64,000 bases of DNA. It comes from a virus. Shown here piece by piece: positions 9,601 through 16,391 of the stretch; the first letter of the stretch is position 1; every line of letters starts with the position of its first letter. Made by a program: the position numbers and the translations under genes. The DNA lies in IMG/VR virus record IMGVR_UViG_3300017917_000733, positions 57,145-121,144 of that record; one strand, written 5' to 3'. The notes below the pieces were generated by a model that saw only the letters and a program-made list of their open reading frames with translations, was not told the origin of the DNA and made no database searches.

Positions 9601-9687
9601 GGGCCTGACATAGTTTCGACAGGGCAAAGAGTAACAGAGTGGACCACACGGTAGATGACGACCGTAAATCGCATTAAAAACGTAAAC

Positions 9688-9720
9688 GCAAACGACGAAC
9701 AGTTCGCATTGGCAGCTTGA
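9688..9720 (+). other. tmRNA tag reading frame ANDEQFALAA
   Basis: Resume codon GCA at 9688-9690, ten sense codons and TGA at 9718-9720. The hydrophobic ALAA end is the ClpXP-type degron. The ANDE..ALAA pattern matches gamma- and betaproteobacterial tags rather than the alphaproteobacterial ones ending VAA. Confidence 0.95.
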
Positions 9721-9763
9721 TTAAAAGCAGCCTGGGGTAAGACAGACCTCGCAACAGAACCTC

Positions 9764-9788
9764 AAAAAGGGCATTAATGCCCTTTTTT
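9764..9788 (+). terminator. Rho-independent terminator of the tmRNA
   Basis: AAAAAGGGCAT, a 2-nt loop, then ATGCCCTTTTTT: a strong stem with a run of six T directly after the tmRNA coding piece. Confidence 0.9.
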
Positions 9789-9898
9789 CATGGCTACCAT
9801 GTGATTGTAATCACAATCTACCCGTAACTTTTATTTCCCTCATTAATCTAATTACTATATACTTGTTAAGTTATTTTTAATCACAGAAAGGCACACAA
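9789..9898 (+). promoter_or_regulatory. AT-rich leader of the DUF4214-like gene
   Basis: This gene-free stretch sits between the tmRNA terminator and the next gene. It contains a short inverted repeat (GTGATTGTAATCAC) and an AT-rich segment with ACTATATACTTG that may serve as a -10 region. A clear RBS (AGAAAGG at 9885-9891) is present. No promoter can be assigned firmly. Confidence 0.35.
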
Positions 9899-10801
9899 AT
9901 GACAACTACAATTACAATTAAAGACAAAGCAATTAACGCTACATACCAAGATAAAACTGGTACAACATCAGGCACTGGTACAGGCGCTAAGTTTGATGTT
10001 ACTAAAACAGACGGTGTTTATACCGTTGCATTGGATTCTGCACTAGCAAGCGCAGGCTCTGGTTACGCAGCAGGTGACACTATCACTATTCTTGGTTCTC
10101 AACTAGGTGGTGTTAACACTACTAACGATTTGATTCTTACTGTTGCTACAGTTGGAGCAGGTGGTAAAATCGCTACATTCGGCTCTGTCGGAACAGGTCG
10201 CGTAGGCGATGGCACAGTTGATGTTCAAGTTGATGTTACTGGTACAAGCGGCGTTGATACATATGTTGTTCCTGGCAACAGCACTGACTTCACAGTTACT
10301 AAGAATGAATCTGACATTACACTAGACAGCGGTCTTTCTACAAACGTTCACTTCAAACTAGCTGACCATGAGCGTGTTGTGTTCGATGACACAGCAATTG
10401 CATTTGATGCAGATGGTGTTGCAGGTGATGTATATGCATTACTAGCAGCCGCACTAGGTGTTAGCGATGTTACCGCTGAGTTCCAAGGTATTGGTATCGC
10501 TCTTGCAGACAACGGTTGGACAAACAAACAACTTGCAGAAGCATTGTTGAACACTGATGTTTACAAAGAAGATGCAGGTGGTGTAAGTACAGAAACTTTC
10601 ATCAAGCATGTCTACAAGAATGTCATGGGAACTGACGCTACATTGGCAGAAGTTGTTGACTTGACCAGTTGGATGACCACAAATCACCTAAGCCAAGCTG
10701 ATGTTTTGGTTATCGCTAGTCAATTAGAAGATTTCCAAACTACTATTGATTTAGTTGGTTTGGCAACTACTGGTATTGAGTATACCCCTTACGTAGCATA
10801 A
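9899..10801 (+). CDS. DUF4214-like surface protein
   Basis: This 300-aa protein is rich in Gly, Thr, Asp and Val and contains almost no Cys. The first ~130 residues are beta-rich and low in charge (repeated TGTTSGTGTGAKFDV-type strands). Residues ~135-185 contain LADHERVVFDDTAIAFD, a string typical of the linker before DUF4214 domains in exported and RTX-like proteins. The C-terminus (FIKHVYKNVMGTDATLAEVV to SQADVLVIASQLED) matches the DUF4214 helical pattern. There is no signal peptide, so it is either a virion decoration protein or secreted by type I export. It is flanked by the tmRNA terminator and its own terminator, a moron-like arrangement. Confidence 0.65.
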   Translation: MTTTITIKDKAINATYQDKTGTTSGTGTGAKFDVTKTDGVYTVALDSALASAGSGYAAGDTITILGSQLGGVNTTNDLILTVATVGAGGKIATFGSVGTGRVGDGTVDVQVDVTGTSGVDTYVVPGNSTDFTVTKNESDITLDSGLSTNVHFKLADHERVVFDDTAIAFDADGVAGDVYALLAAALGVSDVTAEFQGIGIALADNGWTNKQLAEALLNTDVYKEDAGGVSTETFIKHVYKNVMGTDATLAEVVDLTSWMTTNHLSQADVLVIASQLEDFQTTIDLVGLATTGIEYTPYVA

Positions 10802-10849
10802 CCTGCAAATAATTTATTGGGTAGAAAATATCACAGTAAATATTATTCT

Positions 10850-10876
10850 AGCCTGAGAAATCAGGCTTGTTTTTTA
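10850..10876 (+). terminator. Rho-independent terminator
   Basis: Stem AGCCTGA / TCAGGCT with a GAAA tetraloop, followed by GTTTTTTT; between the DUF4214-like gene and the outer-membrane protein gene. Confidence 0.9.
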
Positions 10877-10888
10877 AAAGGAAATTAT

Positions 10889-11440
10889 ATGAAAAAAATC
10901 TTAGCAATCTTAGCTCTTGCCACTTTTGGTTCTGCGTTCGCCGCAGATTATGTTTCTGTTGACGTTGATAGCGTCAAGGGTCTAGAAGGTGCAAGGAACA
11001 GCATCGCACAATATGTTCGTGCTGGCAAAGGATTCGGTGATTACCAACTTGGTCTACAGTCTCGTACTGCTGTCTTCAGTGGTGGCGGAATGTTGAACAG
11101 TTTGGAAGCAACTGTTGCTAACAACAAAGTTAGCAAATTTGGTGTTACTCCATTCGTTGGTGTTGGATACGACAATGGCTTTAACGGTGTAAAGAATGGC
11201 AACTACACTTACGGTCTGGTAGGTGCTACAACTGGTATGAAAGTAGGACTTGGTTATGCACTATTAGGTGTTAAGACTCGTGTAGGTAGCAACGAAGCAG
11301 TTCAAACTAAACAAACCGTTGCGTTCGGTACATACAGTATCCCAGTTGCAAATAAAGTTTCCCTAAACTTGAATGCAAGTAAGTCTTATCAGACTATCAA
11401 AGAAGATGCAGTAGGCTTAGGTTTAACATTCAGCTTCTAA
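10889..11440 (+). CDS. Outer-membrane beta-barrel protein with signal peptide
   Basis: The start at ATG 10889 is chosen because AAAGGAAA lies 6-10 nt upstream and the product begins with a textbook signal peptide (MKKILAILALATFGSAFA, cleavage before ADYVS). An earlier in-frame start at 10817 would run through the terminator. The mature ~165 residues alternate polar and hydrophobic residues (FGVTPFVGVGYDNGF, KVGLGYALLGVKT) and end in LGLTFSF, the C-terminal aromatic signal for BAM insertion. It is probably an 8-strand barrel. A phage gene for a host outer-membrane protein suggests superinfection exclusion or a moron-like change to the cell surface; the exact role is unknown. Confidence 0.8.
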   Translation: MKKILAILALATFGSAFAADYVSVDVDSVKGLEGARNSIAQYVRAGKGFGDYQLGLQSRTAVFSGGGMLNSLEATVANNKVSKFGVTPFVGVGYDNGFNGVKNGNYTYGLVGATTGMKVGLGYALLGVKTRVGSNEAVQTKQTVAFGTYSIPVANKVSLNLNASKSYQTIKEDAVGLGLTFSF

Positions 11441-11455
11441 TCATTCAAAGGCATC

Positions 11456-11478
11456 AAAGGCTCTTCGGAGCCTTTTTT
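11456..11478 (+). terminator. Rho-independent terminator
   Basis: AAAGGCTC, TTCG tetraloop, GAGCCTTT plus T-run; a very stable hairpin right after the beta-barrel gene. Confidence 0.93.
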
Positions 11479-11510
11479 GTTGGGGTACAGCCCTGTCAAT
11501 TAAATATCAA

Positions 11511-12191
11511 ATGCATCCAGTTATATTTACTTCTTATAATCACGCAGTAGACCCTAGACTTGCAGAGTATCAAAGTCTTGTGATTGAGAAACTTAGAAAT
11601 GGAATTCCATTCCTACCGTTAAAGTACGGCTTCACTGAAAATGAAATGCTACACGGTGATATATTAAACAAAGCGATACATAAAGTATTTTATGAAATGG
11701 GTGCGGATTGTATTCTTATAGTAGATGTAGACGCGATACCACTAAGTACTGAATCATTAGAAGAAACATTACACGTAGCCTATTCAGGACACGTAGTTGG
11801 AAACATTCAACGGTCAAATCATTTTGAAAATGGTCAGCATGTCTATGTAGGCTCATCTTATATATGTTTTACTAGGTACATATTTGAAGCTGCTGGTAGT
11901 CCGACTATGTGTTACAACAACAAATATGATACATGTGAATTATTAACTGTGAATGCAGAACGTTTTAACATACCTGTAACTAAATTTATGCCAACTCATG
12001 TTGATTCGCCGTGGGTAGACTCTAACGGAAATTTAGGATACTGGAACTTAGCTGACGGTATGCCTAAATATGGAATAGGGACTACATTTTCCTATGAAAA
12101 TAAACCCATGTCTTATCATTTATTTTCATCAAGGCATCATATTTACAATCAATATTTCTTTGATAAGTGCCAAAGTATTTTGTCCAAATAA
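11511..12191 (+). CDS. GT-A glycosyltransferase-like protein
   Basis: This 226-aa protein starts with HPVIFTSYNHAVDPRL and has CILIVDVDAIPLS at ~65-77. The DVDA is a good candidate for the DxD metal/nucleotide-sugar site of GT-A enzymes, preceded by a hydrophobic strand as expected. Later motifs (YVGSSYICFTRYIF, MPTHVDSPWVDSNG, PMSYHLFSSRHH) resemble acceptor-side regions of small phage glycosyltransferases. It stands alone between a terminator and a tRNA gene. It may glycosylate DNA, virion proteins or host lipopolysaccharide. Confidence 0.7.
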   Translation: MHPVIFTSYNHAVDPRLAEYQSLVIEKLRNGIPFLPLKYGFTENEMLHGDILNKAIHKVFYEMGADCILIVDVDAIPLSTESLEETLHVAYSGHVVGNIQRSNHFENGQHVYVGSSYICFTRYIFEAAGSPTMCYNNKYDTCELLTVNAERFNIPVTKFMPTHVDSPWVDSNGNLGYWNLADGMPKYGIGTTFSYENKPMSYHLFSSRHHIYNQYFFDKCQSILSK

Positions 12192-12229
12192 TTCGAACCA
12201 CCCATTGATTTAATATATAATAGAAACAT

Positions 12230-12302
12230 GCGCTGTTCTCAATGGTTGAGTAAGAGCCTCTAAAACTCTGAATAACGGGTTCGACTCCCGTACAGCGCAC
12301 CA
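12230..12302 (+). tRNA. tRNA with anticodon CUA (amber-reading), unusual D-arm
   Basis: The 73-nt gene includes an encoded CCA. Acceptor stem GCGCTGT/ACAGCGC is a perfect 7 bp with discriminator A. The T-arm ACGGG-TTCGACT-CCCGT is canonical. The anticodon arm is AGAGC-CTCTAAA-ACTCT: four pairs plus a C31-A39 mismatch, U33 in place, and positions 34-36 read CTA, which decodes UAG. The D-arm is about three nucleotides short (CTC/GAG with an AATGGTT loop). A TCT (Arg) reading would require losing U33 and most of the anticodon stem, so CUA is preferred. The short variable loop makes it class I. Confidence 0.8.
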
Positions 12303-12304
12303 AT

Positions 12305-12312
12305 TATAAATA
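12305..12312 (+). promoter_or_regulatory. T4-type late promoter
   Basis: Exact TATAAATA directly after the tRNA, 5 nt before ATG 12318 and ~160 nt before the ATG at 12474. It probably serves mainly the downstream gene. Confidence 0.55.
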
Positions 12313-12317
12313 ATATT

Positions 12318-12467
12318 ATGAAACTACCGTTTATTGGACTCATGGGAGTCAAAAATGATTTAACACTTGTTACCCCTAGTGGTCGTGAGTTGTTTAGGGT
12401 GCCCCAATGGGCAGCGTGGAGAATCCAACACGTACAACACTGGATCGCACAAAAAACTTGGAGATAA
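12318..12467 (+). CDS. Small hypothetical protein (49 aa)
   Basis: An open frame from ATG 12318 to TAA 12465-12467. The product is Trp-rich (five Trp) with a basic, Gln-rich C-terminal half (PQWAAWRIQHVQHWIAQ). It lies between the tRNA and the amber-containing gene, and its stop is 6 nt before the next ATG. There is no good RBS, so expression is plausible but unproven. Confidence 0.45.
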   Translation: MKLPFIGLMGVKNDLTLVTPSGRELFRVPQWAAWRIQHVQHWIAQKTWR

Positions 12468-12473
12468 AACAAA

Positions 12474-13046
12474 ATGGCATAGATTGAATTTGCATGTAAA
12501 GACGTAGTGTTTCACTTTAACAAGAAACACCTAGAAGACCAAACTATACCCATGTGGGTCTTAAAATTTCATGGGGAAACATATTATGTGAATCATGTGG
12601 AATGCAATGTTCCATGGTCTACTAAAGAGACACCCGACAATTCACATACAAAAGGCAGCATCAAAGTCAAAGAGGTCTTATTAAAGATTGATGACGATAA
12701 CAATGCTACATTAACCAATCTCACTATCTTTGATAAAATTCGTTTGCGTAATCAAAAATTAGGTATTACACGAATCATATTCAAACCTCACAGTGAAATG
12801 CACAAGGCAATATTAAAGAACGAGTTTAAACATAGTCCACTCAAATATGTGAATGCACCTTGTTCAACTTCATATTTGGTTTGTGATTTATTAGATAAGG
12901 CAGAGTTTACATTTGCATCATTGAAGTATGAAGGATTTAGACAATTAATGCCCAACGAATCATACTATCAGCAATATGATGATGTTAAAGGTGAACATTT
13001 AAAAGTGGATTACAGTCATCCAGACACACCCTACGAATATAGTTAA
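12474..13046 (+). CDS. Conserved phage protein with in-frame TAG at codon 3
   Basis: ATG 12474 has a good RBS (GGAG at 12460-12463, 10 nt upstream). The frame reads Met-Ala-TAG-Ile-Glu-Phe-Ala-Cys-Lys-Asp-Val-Val and then stays open to TAA 13046, ~190 codons. The only alternative start, GTG 12507, has no RBS and would drop IEFACKDV, which looks like the proper start of the protein. The product is soluble and basic, with NHVECNVPWSTKETPD and LLKIDDDNNATLTN blocks typical of a conserved T4-like phage protein of unknown function. The amber tRNA lies 170 nt upstream, so readthrough is the simplest explanation. Confidence 0.75.
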
Positions 13047-13078
13047 CCAAAATATTTTATTTCGCAAAAGCCCTGTGC

Positions 13079-13162
13079 TATACTAAATAATGTTGAAGCA
13101 TGGGGCTTCACCTAACACTCTTTAAACATAATGGTCTTAGAGTGTGACCAGAAAAGGAAAAT
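13079..13162 (+). promoter_or_regulatory. Extended -10 promoter and structured leader
   Basis: TGCTATACT (13076-13084) forms an extended -10 box. Two hairpins follow in the leader: TGAAGC/GCTTCA (13094-13110) and ACACTCT/AGAGTGT (13115-13145). An RBS AAAAGGAAA lies just before ATG 13163. Confidence 0.5.
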
Positions 13163-13984
13163 ATGATGTACAATCAAAAGCTGGTGGCCAGCCTAAAAGC
13201 CAATGGTAAAATCCTTCGTGAATTCAAGGATACTGTCTACTGCCCATTCGGAGCAGAATACTCAATCTTACTCAAGAACCTAAACACAGTCCGTGCAGTT
13301 GTCAATGTTTATATTGACGGCGAGAACATTGTTCCAGGTGGTCTTGTTCTTAACGCAGGTCAAGAGGTTGACCTTGAGCGTAGCATCAAGAACGGCAATC
13401 TAACTGAAGGTAACAAACTAAAGTTCATTGAACGAACCGGAGCAGTTGAACAACATCGTGGTATCAAACTTGAAGATGGTATTGTTCGTATTGAATACCA
13501 GTTTGAAATTGCTCGTCCAATTATCAACATCAGTGATAATATCTGGAAATCTACTCCTATTACAGGGGCGTATGATAATTACAAAACATACAATGTCAAT
13601 GGTATGATGCGTAGTGTAGATTACAGCGCCGGCGAGACTATGAAAGCTACCGCGGCAAGTGCTACTAATGCCACATTACAAGCCATGAATATCAGCGCAA
13701 CATCAGCACATGATGGTATGGCTACGATGGATTGGAATGATGCAGGTATTACTGTTCCGGGTAGTAAAAGTGAACAAAAGTTTCAAACAACATATTTAAA
13801 CGCATTGGATCCGCAGAAGTATTCTATTGTGTTGAAGATTCTCGGTGAGACTCCTGATAATGAACCTGTTCGCAAGCCCGTCACTACTAAGCATAAGCCT
13901 AAGTGTGTGACATGTGGCAAACAGAATAAAGCTACTGCTAAGTTCTGTACTGAATGCGGTACAGCCTTAGAAATTTTCGCTTAA
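13163..13984 (+). CDS. Phage protein with C-terminal zinc ribbon
   Basis: This 273-aa protein has a beta-rich N-terminal domain (residues ~5-115, e.g. TVYCPFGAEYSILLKNLNTV and VVNVYIDGENIVPGG). A low-complexity Ala/Thr/Met middle follows, then a zinc ribbon CVTCGKQNKATAKFCTECG (two CxxC knuckles) at ~246-264. The N-terminal pattern resembles jelly-roll-like virion accessory proteins. A structured leader and its own promoter suggest high expression. The last codons overlap the convergent permease gene by 4 nt. Function unknown. Confidence 0.75.
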   Translation: MMYNQKLVASLKANGKILREFKDTVYCPFGAEYSILLKNLNTVRAVVNVYIDGENIVPGGLVLNAGQEVDLERSIKNGNLTEGNKLKFIERTGAVEQHRGIKLEDGIVRIEYQFEIARPIINISDNIWKSTPITGAYDNYKTYNVNGMMRSVDYSAGETMKATAASATNATLQAMNISATSAHDGMATMDWNDAGITVPGSKSEQKFQTTYLNALDPQKYSIVLKILGETPDNEPVRKPVTTKHKPKCVTCGKQNKATAKFCTECGTALEIFA

Positions 13985-14952
13985 ATCATTTTCGATGCTA
14001 TGTTGGTATACAAAGGTATACCAACTAACACATTGAACGGGAATGTTATACCAAGGCTAAGACCAAAGTAGATACTAGGATTAGCCTCTGGTATAGCAAA
14101 CTTCACTACCGCGGGTACAGCAATATAACTAGCACTAGCAGCTAGTACCATTAATAGTGCCGTGTTACCCAAGCTAACTCCAAACAATATACATAGACCT
14201 AAAGCCAAGATACTGTGCATTATAGGTGCTACTATAGCGTATGCTAATAACGCAGGACTTTTGTCACGTAACTCAGGTATGCGTTTTGCAACTTGTAATC
14301 CCATGTCTAACAAGAAAAACGCTAGTAAGCCCTTGAACAAGTCACCAGTGAATGGCTTCATTACAGTAGCACCACTTTCACCCGTCAACATACCGATAGC
14401 TAAACTTGCTAACAGTAATATATGAGCACCGTCAGTAAACGATTCATGCAACACATGTTTTATACTGACTGAATTGTTAGCTCTTGTATATGCAGCTAAT
14501 GCTACTGCCATGATGATTGCAGGACTTTCCATTAACGCCATAACAGCAGACATGTACCCGCCAAACTCTATTCCGTTGTTTGACAAATATTGTGTCGCTG
14601 TAACAAACGTGACAGCACTTACACTTCCATAAGTAGCAGCTACTGCGGCACTATCGAATCCATTTAAGAATCGTTTCAATATCACATAACCCATCGCAGG
14701 AATAGTCAATGCTAGAAATAATCCTATTCCTATAACACTACCGATTTCGTCAGTGAACCCGCTTTTTGCTAATGCAAAGCCACCTTTAAGTCCTAATGCC
14801 ATTAACAAGTACAGACTTAAAAATTTTACAATTTGGTTTGGGATTTCTAAATTGCTACGTATAAGTCCAGCAAAAATGCCAAACACAAAGAATAATATTG
14901 CGGGGTCTAGTAAATTGTTCATGCAGATACTTATCGCAACTAATTTGCCCAT
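13981..14952 (-). CDS. SbtA-like sodium-dependent bicarbonate permease
   Basis: This 323-aa polytopic membrane protein of the Sbt_1/DUF897 family has about ten hydrophobic helices. Characteristic strings are NLLDPAILFFVFGIFAGLI, KFLSLYLLMALGLKGG near the N-terminus, and SYIAVPAVVKFAIPEANPS near the C-terminus. The annotated start is the first ATG; the family normally starts at MNNLLDPA (ATG at 14922), which is equally likely. It is the only minus-strand gene in this region, divergent from the AhpC cassette. It probably imports bicarbonate with sodium across the inner membrane. It is an unusual auxiliary metabolic gene for a phage. Confidence 0.88.
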   Translation of the reverse strand: MGKLVAISICMNNLLDPAILFFVFGIFAGLIRSNLEIPNQIVKFLSLYLLMALGLKGGFALAKSGFTDEIGSVIGIGLFLALTIPAMGYVILKRFLNGFDSAAVAATYGSVSAVTFVTATQYLSNNGIEFGGYMSAVMALMESPAIIMAVALAAYTRANNSVSIKHVLHESFTDGAHILLLASLAIGMLTGESGATVMKPFTGDLFKGLLAFFLLDMGLQVAKRIPELRDKSPALLAYAIVAPIMHSILALGLCILFGVSLGNTALLMVLAASASYIAVPAVVKFAIPEANPSIYFGLSLGITFPFNVLVGIPLYTNIASKMI

Positions 14953-15055
14953 AAAACTTTAAAACGCAATATAGTAGCATATAATCGACTCAGTAGACCA
15001 CTAAATAAAAGTATATAGTGCTCTACTGAAGTGCTCTATATCGAGAAAGAGGATA

Positions 15056-15427
15056 ATGTCAAACTTAGGTTGTTTTACTTGTTTAAACTGTGGAAAAGTT
15101 AACCCAATCAAGGGCCACTCCTATACAAACAAATACTGTAATAATAGTTGCCAGCAAGAACATCAAAGACGCCATCGTGCGTTTGAGAATGTTCAGAAAT
15201 GGAAAGAATCAAAAGAGCCGCAAGCCTGGGCTAAAATTCCCGACTGGATTAGAAAATATTTGGTTGATAACAGAGGTCACAAATGTGAATCATGTAATAA
15301 TGAAACACATAATGGGAAAGAGATTCCACTAGATGTAACTTATCGTGATGGTGATAGTTACAATACAAAGGAAGACAACTTAATGTTGATATGCCCCAAT
15401 TGTAGGGCACAAAGTAAAATTCATTAA
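15056..15427 (+). CDS. HNH endonuclease-like protein, active site degraded
   Basis: This 123-aa protein has an N-terminal zinc knuckle (CFTCLNCG...YCNNSCQ) and a C-terminal HNH-like region (HKCESCNN...DNLMLICPNC). In active HNH enzymes the central strand is LHHIDGD and the last CxxC is followed by H. Here the strand is LDVTYRDGD and the end is CPNCRA, so the catalytic His is missing. The zinc-binding cysteines remain. It may be a nuclease relic or a DNA-binding protein. RBS GAAAGAGG lies just upstream; AGTGCTCTA occurs twice in the leader (15018-15041). Confidence 0.75.
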   Translation: MSNLGCFTCLNCGKVNPIKGHSYTNKYCNNSCQQEHQRRHRAFENVQKWKESKEPQAWAKIPDWIRKYLVDNRGHKCESCNNETHNGKEIPLDVTYRDGDSYNTKEDNLMLICPNCRAQSKIH

Positions 15428-15446
15428 CACACAAGGAGAAACACTA

Positions 15447-15992
15447 ATGAAAACAATCGGCGATAAAATTACAAGTTTTGCAGTTACAGGCGTTAAGCCA
15501 GGTGCACTTACACCGGAAGGCGCGTTTGAAACTATTACTGACAAAAGTTTCGAAGGAAAATGGAAAGTTATTGTTTACTATCCTAAGGACTTCACTTTCG
15601 TATGTCCTACTGAGATTGTTGCTTATGACAAGCTCAATGGCGACTTTAGTGACCGTGATGCAGTTCTATTAATCGGTTCTACAGATAACGAATTCTGTAA
15701 GCTAGCATGGCGTAATGCACACGAAGACCTAAAGAAAACAAATTCTTGGTCATTCGCTGATGTTGCCCGTGACGAGAACAGTTTAGCACAACAATTAGGT
15801 ATCTTCTACGGTCCAGCAGGCGCCGCATTACGTGCTACATTCATTGTTGACCCTGATAACGTTATTCAGCACGTTACAGTTAACAACTTGGACGTTGGTC
15901 GTAATCCAGATGAAACATTGCGTATTCTTGACGCACTACAGACTGGCGAACTATGCCCATGCTCACGTCCTATCGGTGGTGAGACACTATAA
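15447..15992 (+). CDS. ahpC: AhpC-type 2-Cys peroxiredoxin
   Basis: This 181-aa thioredoxin-fold peroxidase reduces H2O2 and organic peroxides. The peroxidatic Cys53 lies in FTFVCPTE. The C-terminal ELCPCSRPIGG carries resolving Cys170/172, the arrangement of AhpC enzymes that are recycled by AhpD (mycobacterial type) rather than AhpF. An ahpD gene lies at 17656-18195 in the same cassette. The RBS CAAGGAGAAA is strong. The stop codon overlaps the next ATG. Confidence 0.95.
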   Translation: MKTIGDKITSFAVTGVKPGALTPEGAFETITDKSFEGKWKVIVYYPKDFTFVCPTEIVAYDKLNGDFSDRDAVLLIGSTDNEFCKLAWRNAHEDLKKTNSWSFADVARDENSLAQQLGIFYGPAGAALRATFIVDPDNVIQHVTVNNLDVGRNPDETLRILDALQTGELCPCSRPIGGETL

Positions 15993-16339
15993 TGGATTAT
16001 CACGCACATCTTTACTGGGAGAACGAGTCTCAACGATTTGAGGCTCTACATCTAAGACCACAGTTGCAAGACTTGGGTTGCAAGCTAGGTAGAATTTGGG
16101 ATGAACCTATTGGGCCGCACCCCATGGCAATGTATCAGGTAAATTACAATAGTGATAATAAAAAAGCTGTAGAAGACTTATTGTACAAAGCCAAACTACA
16201 TATTCTACTACACGAAGACACCGGTGACGATTTGCGTGACCATATTGAAAATACACGATGGATAGGCAGACCATTGACAGTAAACATCAAATGGTTAAAA
16301 GATAACATTAAGGAAGGAAAACAACATGAACTTTCGTGA
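15992..16339 (+). CDS. DOPA 4,5-dioxygenase-like protein
   Basis: This 115-aa protein belongs to the DOPA 4,5-dioxygenase-like family of small ferredoxin-fold proteins. Motifs are YHAHLYW at the start, GPHPMAMYQVNY (~47-58) and HEDTGDDLRDH (~74-84), giving the conserved His residues thought to bind iron. The start overlaps the ahpC stop (TAATG). The family opens catechol rings in fungi and plants; bacterial members have no settled substrate. It may handle an oxidised aromatic in this redox cassette. Confidence 0.85.
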   Translation: MDYHAHLYWENESQRFEALHLRPQLQDLGCKLGRIWDEPIGPHPMAMYQVNYNSDNKKAVEDLLYKAKLHILLHEDTGDDLRDHIENTRWIGRPLTVNIKWLKDNIKEGKQHELS

Positions 16340-16391
16340 TTTATTTGAATATCTAAAGAGAGAACATTGCCCCTCTTGTAAAGGAAAATAA
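16326..16391 (+). CDS. Mini-protein with CPSC knuckle (21 aa)
   Basis: ATG 16326 follows an excellent RBS (AAGGAAGGA). The 21-codon product ends EHCPSCKGK, half of a zinc knuckle. It overlaps the end of the dioxygenase-like gene, and its stop overlaps the next ATG (TAATG), so it may act in translational coupling. Function unknown. Confidence 0.5.
   Translation: MNFRDLFEYLKREHCPSCKGK

Larger units (their letters stand above)
9452..9764 (+). ncRNA. ssrA: Permuted two-piece tmRNA
   Basis: tmRNA rescues stalled ribosomes and adds a degradation tag. The acceptor piece comes first (~9452-9515): T-stem GGCGG 9488-9492, loop GGCAGTA, CCGCC 9500-9504, acceptor strand CAGGTCC 9505-9511, discriminator A and CCA at 9513-9515. 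The coding piece starts at 9601 with GGGCCTG, which pairs with CAGGTCC over 7 bp (one G-U), then the D-loop-like TTTCGACAGGG. ACCACA (9643-9648) can pair with TGTGGT (9454-9459) as the helix joining the two pieces. The tag frame at 9688-9720 encodes ANDEQFALAA and ends TGA inside a GGCAGCTT/AAGCAGCC hairpin. Outer boundaries are approximate. The order acceptor-then-coding defines the permuted form known from alphaproteobacteria, cyanobacteria and some betaproteobacteria. Confidence 0.93.

Noticed and set aside
10817-10888. Longer N-terminus for the outer-membrane protein
   Set aside because: The extension crosses the terminator at 10850-10876 and would bury the signal peptide; ATG 10889 has a good RBS.
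12230-12302. tRNA-Arg(UCU) reading of the anticodon
   Set aside because: It would need C at position 33 and a broken anticodon stem; the CUA reading keeps U33 and four stem pairs.
12507-13046. GTG 12507 as the real start, making the TAG irrelevant
   Set aside because: No RBS precedes it and it cuts into what looks like the natural N-terminus, while ATG 12474 has a good RBS. Not fully excluded; a sequencing error is also possible.
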